Shown here piece by piece: positions 41,101 through 54,400 of a stretch of 64,000 bases of DNA. The DNA is taken from contig NC_080179.1 in assembly GCF_950295315.1 (NCBI RefSeq), positions 70,616,615 through 70,680,614 on the forward strand, in the 5' to 3' direction. The translations under genes and the position numbers were made by a program. Under the pieces are notes generated by a model that searched no databases, was not told where the DNA came from, and worked only from the letters and a program-made list of their open reading frames with translations. This DNA is from Erinaceus europaeus. Taxonomy: Eukaryota; Chordata; Mammalia; Eulipotyphla; Erinaceidae. Position 1 is the stretch's first letter, and each line of letters begins with the position of its first letter.

Positions 41101-44100
41101 ACATATCACCACACGTAGGGACCCAGGTTCAAGGCCCCGTTTCCCACCTTGAGGGAGGACATTTCATGAACAGTGAAGCAAGTCTGATGGTGTCTCTCTT
41201 TCCTCTTTCTCTACCCCTCTCTATCTCCCACTTCCCTCTCAATTTCTCTCTGCCATATCTAATATCAAAGAAAAGAAAAAAAAAGAGAGAAAGAAAGAAA
41301 AGGGGAAAAATGAGAGAAAAGGGGGGGAAAATGGCCACCAGGAATGGTGGATTCATTATGCTGGCATCAAGCCCCAACACTAACCCTGCAGACTAGAAAA
41401 ATAAATATAAATAAATAAGTAAATACAATTAAAAAATTAAAACTAGCTAGATGAATTTCAGTCCACGCCAGCTATTAGGATAGAATGTTTTGGACAAGAA
41501 TATGGACATTATCTAAAATTATATACCACCTACTAGTGACTTTAAGACATCTTCCCCCAAAGATGTTTTATTTTCATTTAAAAAAATCTTTTTTATTATC
41601 TTTATTTATTTATTGGATAGAGACAGAAATAGAGAGGAAGAGGGAGACAGAGAGGGAAAGAGACAGAGAGACACTTGCAGCCCTGCTTCACTACTTGTGA
41701 AACTTTTCCCCCCTGCAGGTGGGGGCCGGGGGCTCGAACCTGGGTCCTTGCGCACTGCAACATGTGCGCTCAACCACGTGCGCCACCACCTGGCCCCTGG
41801 GTGTCCTGTTCTTTTATGTTACGTTTTATCTCCACTACATTTTTTTTTTTTTTTGTACAAGCCATTATCTGAGGTCATACAAACCAATCCAACAACAACC
41901 TACTCCCCAGTCTATGTACCTCGTTCGAACCAAAGCAAACTTACATCACTTTGGTTGACTGAGTTGATCTTGGCCAAAACAATCTCCGGAGGATCTACCA
42001 CACTTGTAAAGTTAGGATAGTTGTCAAGAGCCTCTTTCTTATATTTTATCTGCAACAAAAGAGAGACAGTAACGAAGACAGGCCTCCCTCTGTGAACAAC
42101 CTACCTCTGCATGGCAGGTAAGGAGGCCAAGCGTAAGATATGAACAGTCCCTGCATACCTGATTCACCATTTCCTGGTTCCTAGTAACCCTCACATGGTC
42201 CACAGAATCCAGGGGAATCCAGCCAATGCCTCGGAGCCACTCCAGGTCAGCTTTGTAGATATTCTGAAGGTAGAAGGAGCTCATAATTCCGACACACATA
42301 ACTCAGACACAGGATTACAGACGGCATTTGAGAAATAAGTAGGAGTGGAGAAAATTCAGCTCAAGGAGTATATGTGACGTACAAAATCATTTGGTCTGCT
42401 CCTGCCAAAGTAACTATAAGCTTGCAACAAGGACTAAAATTAAAAAAAAAAAAAACTAGGCGATTTTTAAAAAATTAATTTTCTGAGTGATTTCATATTG
42501 ATTCACAAATTTCCATGCCAACAAGGGTATAATCTAACACTTTCCCACCAGCAGACTTCTGAATCTTCAGTCTCCCCACTGCAAGCCACTGCACTTGCCC
42601 TACAGTTGCAGACATGGGCCAACCATTATCTCTACAACTATATATCTCCACATTTATACTTAAATGCCACCCCTTTTCTTCCAGGTGCCTTCCTCTCGTC
42701 CCTTCGTAGATTTTTTTTTTTCATAGCAACACTAAATGCTAATTTTTAAGTTGATAATTTTGTAAGGCCTACAAACGGTGTTATAAATATGCAATGGTCC
42801 CTGGCAGAAAAAAAAAAAGGTAGTTAAGTGATGGAACAAGACTACTCAAGTGCTATGGGAGTTAAAGGCTTGGGGGGTTTATTTTCAGCTGCAGTCATAT
42901 AAGCATGTTCTTCTAAGGAGGTTCTAACTTTAGATAGATTAGGTATATTTAATTCCACAGACATATGTGGGGGCGTTTAGAGAAAATAAAAGGAGTTATG
43001 TGAGTAAAGTAAGTGCTCCCATATTGTATGGTAGGAGGAATCTATCTCCCCCATCTCCCATGTCACTCCTGGATTCTCTGTCCACCACACACTAAGTAAA
43101 AACGAGTCATAAATCCAGTGCCAGTCGCACAAGTGGCCGTTTTGCTGCAGTCACCACCGAGGCGGGAAGCTCAAGTTCAACACCTGCACGGCAGGCAGCT
43201 TCTGACTCCCTGTTTCCCGTGGGCACTGACGAGAACACCCAGGTAGGGGTTCCTGTCCCAATGCACCCATGACTCATGCTGACACATTCTGTTTCTATTC
43301 CCTACAGACTGCCGGTGGAAGGAGAAATCTTCATTCAGACGAACACGTGTGGGGACCTAACTTATACTTTCCAGCCTAGTTCCGTACAAGGATGTCTGCA
43401 TGTGAGATTCGGGGTCCCTCCTCAGTTCATCAACATTTTATGTCTCTTTTGTTTTAATTTCTTGCAAGGAATGCCTTCATAAGTACCTCGGGGAATGAGA
43501 TGCTTGGCAAAATAAGAACGAAGTATTACTAGGTCCTTCACTGGACTATGGTCAGTACTGTCAAAATCCCAACTCTCATCTCTCATCCAAGTCAACTATT
43601 ATGTTAAATCAGTTAATAGTTATTCAGGCAGATGTGAGTGAGGAGTTGTTGATGGCAGAGATGGTACAAAAGCAACAGATTATTTTTTTTATAAATCTGA
43701 CTTTGAACGGTATTCACAATGCATAGCAAACAGGCAATGCTGTCAGCCAATGCCCCCAAACATCCCTTATTTCATATCCAGCCTTAATTCCCTTCTGGGG
43801 ACAAACTAAATATTTACGGTTCCAAGCTTCCAAGAATGGTACTTTTTGGAATACTGCTTATCATTCTCAGAGTACACCATACTCTTTTAGGTAATTAAGA
43901 AATAAAATAAAAAATCGCAGGGCTGAGCAGTGGCGCACCTGGTTGAGCACACGTTACACTACTTTTCAAAAAAAAAAATACTACACGGACTTTTCAACTA
44001 CGTTGAACTGGGATTCAAGCCTTCAGTCCCCACCTGCAAGGGGTAAGTTTCACACGCAGTGAAGTGGTGCTGCAGGTATGTTTCTCTCTCTCTCTCTCGT

Positions 44101-47100
44101 TTCCCTCTCTCCTCTCAATTTCTCTTTGTCCTAACAAATGAAAGAGAGGGGGGGAAGGGGAGTGATGCCTACTGGAAGCAATGGATTTGTCAAGCAGGCA
44201 CTGAGCCCAGTGATGATCCTGCTGGCGAAAAGGAAAAAAAAATGAAATGAGAATAAATTAAAAAACCACTTACATCACTCTGTAAGTTGTAAGCCTTCTT
44301 TGCCTGAATCACATCATTCTGGTCAGGATGACATGTCCACTGGTGAAGGTAATTACGGTAATCAATATCACTGACGAGGGTCTGCCCTTCCTTGGCAGCC
44401 AAGACTGACACCATATCAGCAGGTATATTGATTTTGGCCTTTGTCTTATGATAGTCTTCTTTGTACAGTCTGTCATTCTGAATCTGGCCCGCATGCTCAA
44501 ACCAAACCAGTTTGGGATCATCTCTCATCGTTGGAACACCAACATAATGGCCTTTTTGCTTCACATGTTCAGCTTTGTATTTCAGCTGGCAGGAAGAAGG
44601 ACAAAGACTGTCAGCTTTGACAAGAGAAAGGGGGCTGTGAACACCAACACATTCAGTCCCCTGATTTTTTTGTGTTGTCTCTTCCCAAGTCTAATAACAA
44701 AGAACACTGACATAAATAAATAAATGTGAATGTATATTAATTTTAAAAACAAAGGAAATGTCTTCTAATTTTGGTAAGATTTTATCTGCAGGCCTAGAGA
44801 TTTTAAGAAAGTCAGACAATAGGAAAAGTAAAGAGCTTAAGAACAGCCAGCAATCAAGAGGGAAGGGGGCGATAGAGAGGAAGAGAGACAGAGAGACACC
44901 TGCAACACTGCTTCACCACTCCCAAAGCTTTCCCTCCACAGGTAGGGGCTGGGGGCTCAAACCTGGGTCCTTGCATATTGTAAATCAATGTGCTCTCAAC
45001 CAGGTGTGCCACCACCCAGCCCCTACACTTTTTTTTTAAGGCAAAGAAGAAGGAGAAGGAGGAGGAGGAGGAGGAGCAGGAGGAGGAGGAGGAGGAGGAG
45101 AAGTGGTCCAAAAGATCATAGGAAAAGGACGACAGAACTCAGAACTCTAGCCATCATCAAGTCAGACCATTTGGCAATTAAAAAGGAAAGCCCCAAGGTG
45201 TCAGTGCCTTCATGTAAGATGGGCTCCAGTGGAGGCAAGTTTCAATCTTGGCAAAGTATGTTCTTCTTTTTAAAAAATATTTATTTATTTATTCATTCCC
45301 TTTTGTTTATATTTTATTTATTGCCCTTGTTGTTTTATTGAAGTAGTTATTATTGTTATTGATGTTGTCATTGATGGATAGGACAGAAAGAAGTGGAAAG
45401 AGGAGGGGAAGACAGAGAGGGGGAGAGAAAGACAGACACTTGCAGACCTGCTTCACCGCCTGGGAAGTGACTCCCCTGCAGGTGGGGAGCCTGGGGCTTG
45501 AACCGGGATCCTTATTCCGGTCCTTGCACTTGGCACCACCTGCTCTTAACCCGCTGTGCTACCACCTGACTCCCGAAAAGTATGTTCTTTCAGCATGAAT
45601 TACCTCGCTCTGAACATCACTAGAGTGGTGGGCATGAACAAAGGGGACAGCATCCGGAGGCAAAATGTAACCCGTGGCTTTCTGTTTCTCCCAGCCTTCT
45701 TTGTAGAGGTACTGCAAGACAGAACCACAACACAGGTGTCTAACCAAAAAGTCAGAATGGAGAGATGAGTCACATGTATCTGCCTCCTGCAGACACACTA
45801 TTTCTGAAGTGTTTGTTATTCTTATTTTAACAGAGAGAAATCGAGAGGCAGAGGGGAGAAGAGAGAGAGAGGGAGAGAGAAGAGATACCCGTAGCCCTGC
45901 TTCACCACTTGTGAAACAGCCCCCCGGGCAGGTGGAGACCAGGGGCTTGAACCCAGGTCTTTGTACATGCATGTACACTCAACTTAAGTGCACCGCTGCC
46001 TGCCCTTTCTAAGATTACATTATATATATATTCCTTGTTCACACACAAAGCACCAGATATCTGGCTAAACCCTACCTGGTCCAGAATCCGGGCTGCCTCC
46101 TGAGCAGTGTGCAATAGTGGGGTTTCTGTGAGGGTGTACTTGGATTTGGTGTCATGCCAATCTTTCCGATATTTAATCTAAAACAAGAGGCAAGAGGTAA
46201 GTTACCTGGTGTTAAGAAAACAAGGTTCTAGCATCAGTTAATTGTCGGGCAGGGATACGATCCGCATCTCTCACAACGACTGCTAGCAAGTAGAAAGAAG
46301 TAGGTGGCAAAGCTTTGCAAACGGCATCTTCGCAGTCGGGTGACGTTAGAGTCACCGTCAAGTACTCACATCATTTAGGATCTCACCACTCTGTTTTGCT
46401 GTCACATAATCAACTCTGTCGTCCACGGGAGTAAAGTTGAGAGTTTCGATTTTTGTGCGATATTTTTTCTATGGGAAAGAAAGCATTGTTTAGATGTCTC
46501 ATCCAGTCTTTTCTCCTGGTCCTGGGTAAACTGAGAAGGGTACACTTGAGCCGAGGATCCTTCTCCAGTGGAGGTATACATAGCTCTAAGTTTGTGACAG
46601 ATCTGAATGGGATCTTTTTTTTTCAATTTTAAAAAAATATTTATTTATTTATTTATTCCCTTTAGTTGCCCTTGTTGTTTTATTGTTGTTGTTATTGATG
46701 TCGTTGTTGTTGGATAGGACAGAGAGAAATGGAGAGAGGAGGGGAAGACAGAGAGGGGGAGAAAAAGACAGACACCCGCAGCGCTGCTTCACCGCCTGTG
46801 AAGCGACTCCTCTGCAGGTGGGGAGCCGGGAGCTTGAACCGAGATCCTTACGCCAGTCCTTGCGCTTTGTGCCACATGCGCTTAACCGACTGCGCTACTG
46901 CCTGACTCCCGAATGGGACCTTCTTGACAATTTGTCTTTTTGGCATTTTATTTATTAATAAAAAGATAAGTTTCATATGGATCCCAGAAATTTGCTTAGT
47001 TCCTGAAGTTATAGCATTCTCATTATGTATATAATAACATTCAATGCATTTTTTTTCCAGCTGAATGAATGTTTTCCAAGCATGTAACTGTTGCCAAAAG

Positions 47101-48452
47101 AAGTTTTCCATTTACATAATTTTATATATTATTTAGTGTCTGGTATGGAATTATGGTTTTAGCCTGGTGTTTTGTTGTTGTTGTTGTTTGCTTGTTTGTT
47201 TTTGCCTACTCCCTTTGGAAATGTACTGAAAAGGTCCAGGAGGTGGTGAAATGGAGAAAGCACTGACTCTCAAGGAAATGTACAGAATGACAGAATAAGA
47301 TGCTAGAATACCTCACTGAAGATATCTGCGGCATGTTTGGCGTGATTGACAGACACAGAATCATTTGGCATCCAGCCAATCCCCCGGAGCCATTCCAAGT
47401 CAGCTTTGTACACAGCCTGTGAAAACAGGGGTCAGAATAAATCAAGCATCCCTAATCACACTTTTTTTAAAAAAATTAATTCTATCTATTGGCCTCCTGG
47501 AAATACACTTTAAGGGAAATATATTCTCATGACCAGGCAGATAACATAATACTTCACAAGAGGTGGAACAGTGTTGCAGGTTGGTCGGTCTCTCTCTCTC
47601 TCTCTCTCTCTGTCTCCCCCTTCCCTCTCAAATGCTATCTGTCTCTGTCCAAAATCATTTAATTCAAGCTTCCCTTTCCCCTCCCTATGAGGTGGGGGAA
47701 GCTTCATGAATAGTGGAATGATGTTGCATGTGTCTCTCCTCTGTCTCTCCCTTTATATTTCAGTCTCCCATTGTATCACAAAGAGCAAGAGAGGGGTAGG
47801 AGATAGCATAATGGTTATGTAAAAGGATTGTCATACTGGAGGCACCAAAATTTCAGGTTCAATCCCCTACACCAACATTATGAAAGAGGTGGGGGGGAAT
47901 TGTCTCTAGGAATGGAGAGCCTCATTCTTTCTGATATAAATAAATAAATCTGTTTCAAAAAAACTTCTTCTCTGTGGATGGACAGTAACACATTTATAAT
48001 ATAAAACTTGCTCTTTTAAAAATCTATAGAAATAATATTTTCAAAATTATATATTATATTTTTTTATCTGATAGGACAAAGAAATTGAGAGGGGAGGGGT
48101 CGTAGAGAGGGGGAGAGGATAGACATCTGTAGGCCTGCTTCATTGCTTTTGAGGCGTGCCCCCCGCAGGTAGGGAGTAGGAATCCGAATGTCTTTACCCC
48201 GATGAACTATATTCACATGACCTGGGTGGTTACACAGTGGATAGATAAGGCATTGGGCTCTCAAACAGGAGGTCATGAACTCGATGCTTAGCACTGAATG
48301 TGACAGAGTGATGTTCTCTGTCTCCCCTTTCTTGCTCAAAAAATAAATCTTTAAAAATAAACAGGAAGAACTATATACATATTGTCATTCATGTTCCTTC
48401 AGTTTTTTGTTCTTTTCTCCCTTTCTTCTCCTCTGCCTTTCTTTCTTTTTAT

Positions 48453-48492
<40 letters not shown>

Positions 48493-51400
48493 AACCAGAG
48501 CACCACTCAGGTATTCAAGTCATATGCTCAAAGCATTGAGATACCTCCATGACCCTGTTTATTTCTTGATACACAAACTTTATGAAATAAACTCTCTGGG
48601 ACTGAGGGCAAAATAACAGAAGGATCCATCCAGAACCGGAGCCACTCACATCACTCTGCAGCTCATAAGCTTTCTTGGCCTGGATCACATCATTCTGGTC
48701 AGGCATGCAGGTCCACTGGTGCAGGTAATTGCGATAGTCTATGTCGCTGACCAGAGTCTGGCATTTTTTAGAATGCAAGATGGACAGCATATCCACAGGG
48801 CTTTGGAACTTCGTCTTCCACTTGGCCCACTGTAGCCGATACTCTCTCTCATTCTGAATCTTGTCAGCAATGAGGGCCCACCGGATCTTGTTGTCATCCC
48901 TGGCTGTGAGGGTCCCCACGTAGTGTCCCTTCTGCTTCTCGTGGTCAAGCTTGTATTTATACTGGAGAAAGAAAGATGAAGCAGGTGGCTCACAGCATGC
49001 GATTTGGAGGGATCTAGGGCACTGGCTTAAAAAAGAAACGGACAACTCAGGTCCCACTTACATCACTGGCAATCTCCCTGGAGGCTTTGGCAGCTCGGAT
49101 GGGGATGGCGTCCAGACGGACATCACAACTCATCTTCACTTCATCCCACCCCTTGCGGTAGATTTTCTAAAGGGGAAAGAAAACAAGGAAGTGTCGTTCC
49201 AGATTCTGACTGACCAGTCAGACTGGCCAGGGCTTAAGCAGGGTCATCAGAAGGATAGAGTCCGGAAGGAAGCCCCAGAATCAGTCCAAGGAAAAGGTAA
49301 AATGTTGGTCTGCTTCTGGATTCTGCTTCTAAGACCCCTTCTTTCATTGGTTTGATCCCCCTGCTTAACACTGTATTCTATTTGCATAACCGCTGTTGAC
49401 TGAGCACCGCCCTGCCTCCAGGGCATTGGTTTAATCCTCACTGGTTCCCGAGCTTTTTCCTTCTCCCCGCCCCCTATCCTACGTACATCCTTTTTGGACC
49501 TGACCCTTCCGCCTCAGGATAGAGAAGGACAAGATTGTGATTAGAGATAGCTTAGATTGTGCTGCGTTCCACATGAATAAAGACTGAACTGCGTACCGTT
49601 CAGCCATGAGTCCCTGGTCATCTCTCTCTCCTGCCCTAGAAGCTCAGCCCGGCAGTAAAAGATTTGCAAAAAAGAATTTTAAAGAGCTAGGCACAAGAAT
49701 CTGTCCAGATCTTTGGATTGGAATATGGAATCATGTGTCAATTCTAAAAATCTGGGTTTGACAAGAGTTCTGTCTAAAGTTCAAATTATAGCCCTGGATG
49801 AAGCTGTTTATGGTTTGTGTGAAAAGCTCTAGCTGCTTCCTGTACTGTCAACATTGTATGACATCAGATTCAGATATTTATGGGCTTTTGAAAATGTCTT
49901 TAGCTCACTAATTCAATTTAACTCTTTAAATTCAATTTTTTAATTTAAAAAATTATAAACTTTTGTGGTTCAGGACGTGGTGCAGTGGATAAAGCATTGG
50001 ATTCTCAACCATGTGGTCCTGAGTTCAATCCCCAGCAGCACATGTACCAGAGTGATATCTGGTTCTTTCTCTCTCTACCTGTCTTTCTCATGAATAAATA
50101 AATTCTTAAAAAAAAAACATTATAAACCTTTAGCACTTGTGACTTCTCACAACTTACATGATTATTTTTATAAACTACACTTGAATATAATATACATTTA
50201 AAAAATGTAGTTCCGGGAGTTGGGCGGTAGCACAGTGGGTTAAGCACCCTGGCGCAAAGTACAAGGATTGGCATAAAGCTCCCGGTTCGAGCCTCCGGCT
50301 CCCCACCTGCAGGGGAGTCGCTTCACAAGTGTTGAAGCAGGTCTGCAGGTGTCTATCTTTCTCTCCGCCTCTCTGTCTTCACCTTCTCTCTCCATTTCTC
50401 TCTGTCTTATCCAACAACAACGACAACAATAATAACTATGGCAATGAAACAACAGCAACAAAAAGGGAATAAATAAAATATTTTTTTAAAATGTAGTTCC
50501 ATTTTTTTCAATTTTTTTTTTTGATAGGACAGAGAGAAATTAAGAAAGGAAGGGAAGACAGACAGGGGAAGAGAAAGACACCTGCAGACTTGTTTCACCA
50601 CCCATGAAGCGACTCCCCTGCAGGTGGGAAGCCGGGGGCTCGAACCGGGATCCTTGCTCAGGTCTTTGCATTTGGTACTATGTGCGCTTAACCTGGTGCA
50701 CTGTGACCATCTGACCCCCAGAGAGATGAATTTTAACTACTCTGAAAAAACAACTGCTCAGATAAATTTTGCCCTTGTAGAGATGGATAAGTTTGGTTTA
50801 AAAAAAAAATCATTCAGGGAGTCAGGCTGTAGCGCAGCAGGTTAAGCGCAGGTGACGCAAAGCACAAGGACCGGCATAAGGATCCGGGTTCGAACCCCGG
50901 CTCCCCACCTGCAGGGGAGTCGCTTCACAGGCGGTGAAGCAGGTCTGCAGGTGTCTATCTTTCTCCCCTCCTCTCTCCATTTCTCTCTGTCCTATCCAAC
51001 AACAACAACAATAATAACTACAACAATAAAACAACAAGGGCAATAAAAGGGAATAAATAAATAAAATAAATATTAAAAAAATTCTTTTAAAAAAATCATT
51101 CAAATTTTTGATGGCCCTGTTCTAGCAATTGATTTATATTCTGGACAAAAGGAAAATATTTTCCAAATTTAAATACATCACAGTAGAGAATATTTAATGC
51201 AGACCTGCCATTGTAATTTCTGTTATTCATTCTGTTTTATTATATCAATTGTTAGACTATTTTTCTAATGTAATACATTTTTTTTGTTTATAGGGTCAAT
51301 ATATTTCTCACTTAAACTAAAATACATCTGGACTTGAGACTTACTACAAGTAAACCATTTAATCTTTTCCCAAGTCTCAACTTCCCCATCTAGTAAAAAC

Positions 51401-54400
51401 AAAAATCATAATTCCTTACGGTAGATAGTATGAAGGTGAAGTGATCAGTTTAACATGAATTTGTTTCAGCAACCTATGATGTGCACATTTTTTTTAGGAA
51501 AGCTTGTGTTCTCTAAATGATGGAAAAAGTTTTCAATCGGGGGTTTTATCAAGGTTATGCTGATGGTGAAAACACTTGTAAGGAAATTTCATGCTAGCAT
51601 TAAGATAATGGGATGTTTGATTTCTTCTTAAGCATAAGCTAAACTTATCACATCTAAACATCTGAAACCAGTAACTCCTTTGGGCACAGTTTAAAATTCT
51701 AATTTCACTTAAATCACGACAGCAATGGCAGAGTTGTGGTACTTCCAGATGAGAAATATATTGTGGAAAAGAAAGCAGAGAAGTGGGAGTCAGGCGGTGG
51801 CGCAGCAGGTTAAGTACATGTGGTGCATAGCGCAAGGACCGGCATAAGGACCCCTGTTCGAGCCCCCGGCTCCCCACCTGCAGGGGAAGTCGCTTCACAG
51901 GCAGTGAAGCAGGTCTATAGGTATCTATCTTTCTCTCCTCCTCTCTGTCTTCCCATCCTCTCCTCTCTCTATTCCTCTCTATCTATGCGTCCAGGCAAGA
52001 ATGAGGAAAAATGCATTGAGGGCTTTCTTCAAATCCTTCCATTGGCCTCTCAGCATTTTTTCCCACATGGATTTAGGCTAGACCCCACTCAGCAGTAAGA
52101 AGCTGGTATGTCTGACGTGTATATATGTGTTTCTGAAAGAAACAAAGGAACAGAAACATACCTAACAAACTAAAAATCCCAAAACCTTCTTAGCTGAGGT
52201 ATAGAAAAGAGTGAAGAGGGAGTCAGGCAGTAGCACAGTGGGTTAAGTGCACGTGGCACCAAGCACAAGGACCGACGTAAGGATCCTGGTTCAAGCCTCC
52301 GGCTCCCCACCTGCAGGGGAGTCACTTCACAGGCAGTGAAGCAGGTCTACAGGTGTCTTTCTCTCCTCCTCTCTGTCTTCCCCTTCTCTCTCCATTTCTC
52401 TCTATCCTATCCAACAACGATGATATCAATAACAACAATAATAACTACAATAACAATAAAAAACAAGGACAACAAAAAGGAAAAAAATATACATATATAT
52501 AAAAGAAAGCAGAGAAGTGTTTCAGCTGCCAGAGATGTCTATGGACCAAAGGAAGCGGCCCAGATGACTAAGCTACATGACTAAGCTAACTAGTCAATAT
52601 GACAATGAGAGCATTGCACCATCTTACAGCTTCTGGTCCCACAAAAGTAATGCGCATTAAAATTTTGTGCTCTTCCTAGCCTATGGAAAACACTGGTGGT
52701 GCTGCTTGGTTCATGGTGAAGAATCTTTGTTTGGTATCATCCTCTCACCAAGACTTAGTATTTACTGAGAGATGAAAGAGTACCATTCTTTAATGGCCCT
52801 TTTATTCTGCACACAAGGAATCTCCATCATCTATCAAGATGAGACCTTTTCCAGACATCTTTGAATTGTATGATTAGCTATAGAACAGGATTCTCTCAGT
52901 TCATTTGATAGATTTTTTTTTTAAGTTGATTCTTTCACTTCTCTGAGGTATAGATTTATTTAACCCACATGTAAAGTTAAGTTTGCATTATTTATCACAT
53001 ATTGCCCTTCAGGAATTACTTTGGCTTGGGGAATTCCTTAGTTGCATGTATTACATAATGATAAGTGATATCACTGGGTATTTTATTCTTGACTTGAATC
53101 AAAAGTTCACTGGTTGAGAATGAACCCAGCCTTTGGTCTGATATTTACTCTTTTACCCATGTCTGGAAAGCATTAATTTAGCCTTATTTTGCAAAGATTT
53201 ATTTTAAAAATGCAAATGGACATTGGAGTTGCTTACATGCTTTTTCAAATCTAATAAAATGAACCTATGACATTTTCATTTGTCCTAACCTTCTTTTTTA
53301 AAAGAAAGATTTTTTAATTAATTAATTTATTTCCTTTTTGTTACCCTTGTTTTTATTGCTGTTGTAGTTATTATTGTTGATGTTGTAATTGTTGGATAGG
53401 ACAGAGAGAAATGAAGAGAGGAGGGGAAGACAGAGAGAGGGAGAGAAAGACAGACACCTGCAGACCTGCTTCACCGCCTGTGAAGCGACTCCCCTGCAGG
53501 TGGGGAGCCGGGGGCTCGAACCGGGATCCTTACGCCGGTCCTTGCGCTTTGCACCACGTGCGCTTAACCCACTGCGCTACCGTCCAACTCCCAAGTTTAA
53601 TTTCTTAATTAAAGTCTTAATATCTTGCTGTGTTCATGTTCTTTTTCTGGGGTCAGCTTTGGTCATTTCTTATTTTCTAAAAAAAAAAAATTCCCCCCGG
53701 GTTTAAAATGAATTTATATACTCTTGTAAAGAATTTGCTTTTTCTGAGTTCAGTGGACTCTGCTATTTCCTCTTTTCTGTTTGTGCGCCTCTTCACTCTC
53801 TTTCACCATTCTTGTCCTTCTCTCCTTTGACATGTTGACATTGGCCTTGCCCAGTGACCCAGAACCATAGCTCTGTTCCACTCCTCACTCAGTGGCTCAA
53901 GGGTTGACGGCAGAGAGTCTTGCCGATCTACTTCATCTTCTGTCCCTTGATGTTTTCTCTCGTAATACCATAGAATCAACTGGATGACCCTCCAAACAAG
54001 AGGGAGTTGTTGGGGGTACTTACATCGCTCACGTTAAGAGCATTGGCTCGAGCAAGATTAATTTCTGGAGTGTCTGGCATTATGTGGACTGAAGTTTTAT
54101 CCTTGTCCCAAAGTTCTCTGTACTTTGGCTATGGAAAGAACAGATAACAATAATATTATTCTGCAAGTTGTAGTGGTGCCAGCTCCGATGTACAACTTTC
54201 CACTTTTCTGAACCTTTGCCTTTTGATATCAAGTTAAAAATCTTTTCACATAAGCTACAACTTTGATGTGAATATCTATGTGAATATCTTATCAGAACTT
54301 TGACTTTTAGCTTAAGGTTAATAAGCAACAACAAAACCGTTTTTGCTACATTTTAGCTATCAGTACTGTTATCTACAAATAAATTACCAGATTGCTTATC

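Noticed and set aside
43276..43482. Plus-strand frame in intron w14-w15
   Set aside because: 68 codons, no recognisable motif, no nebulin pattern in any frame.
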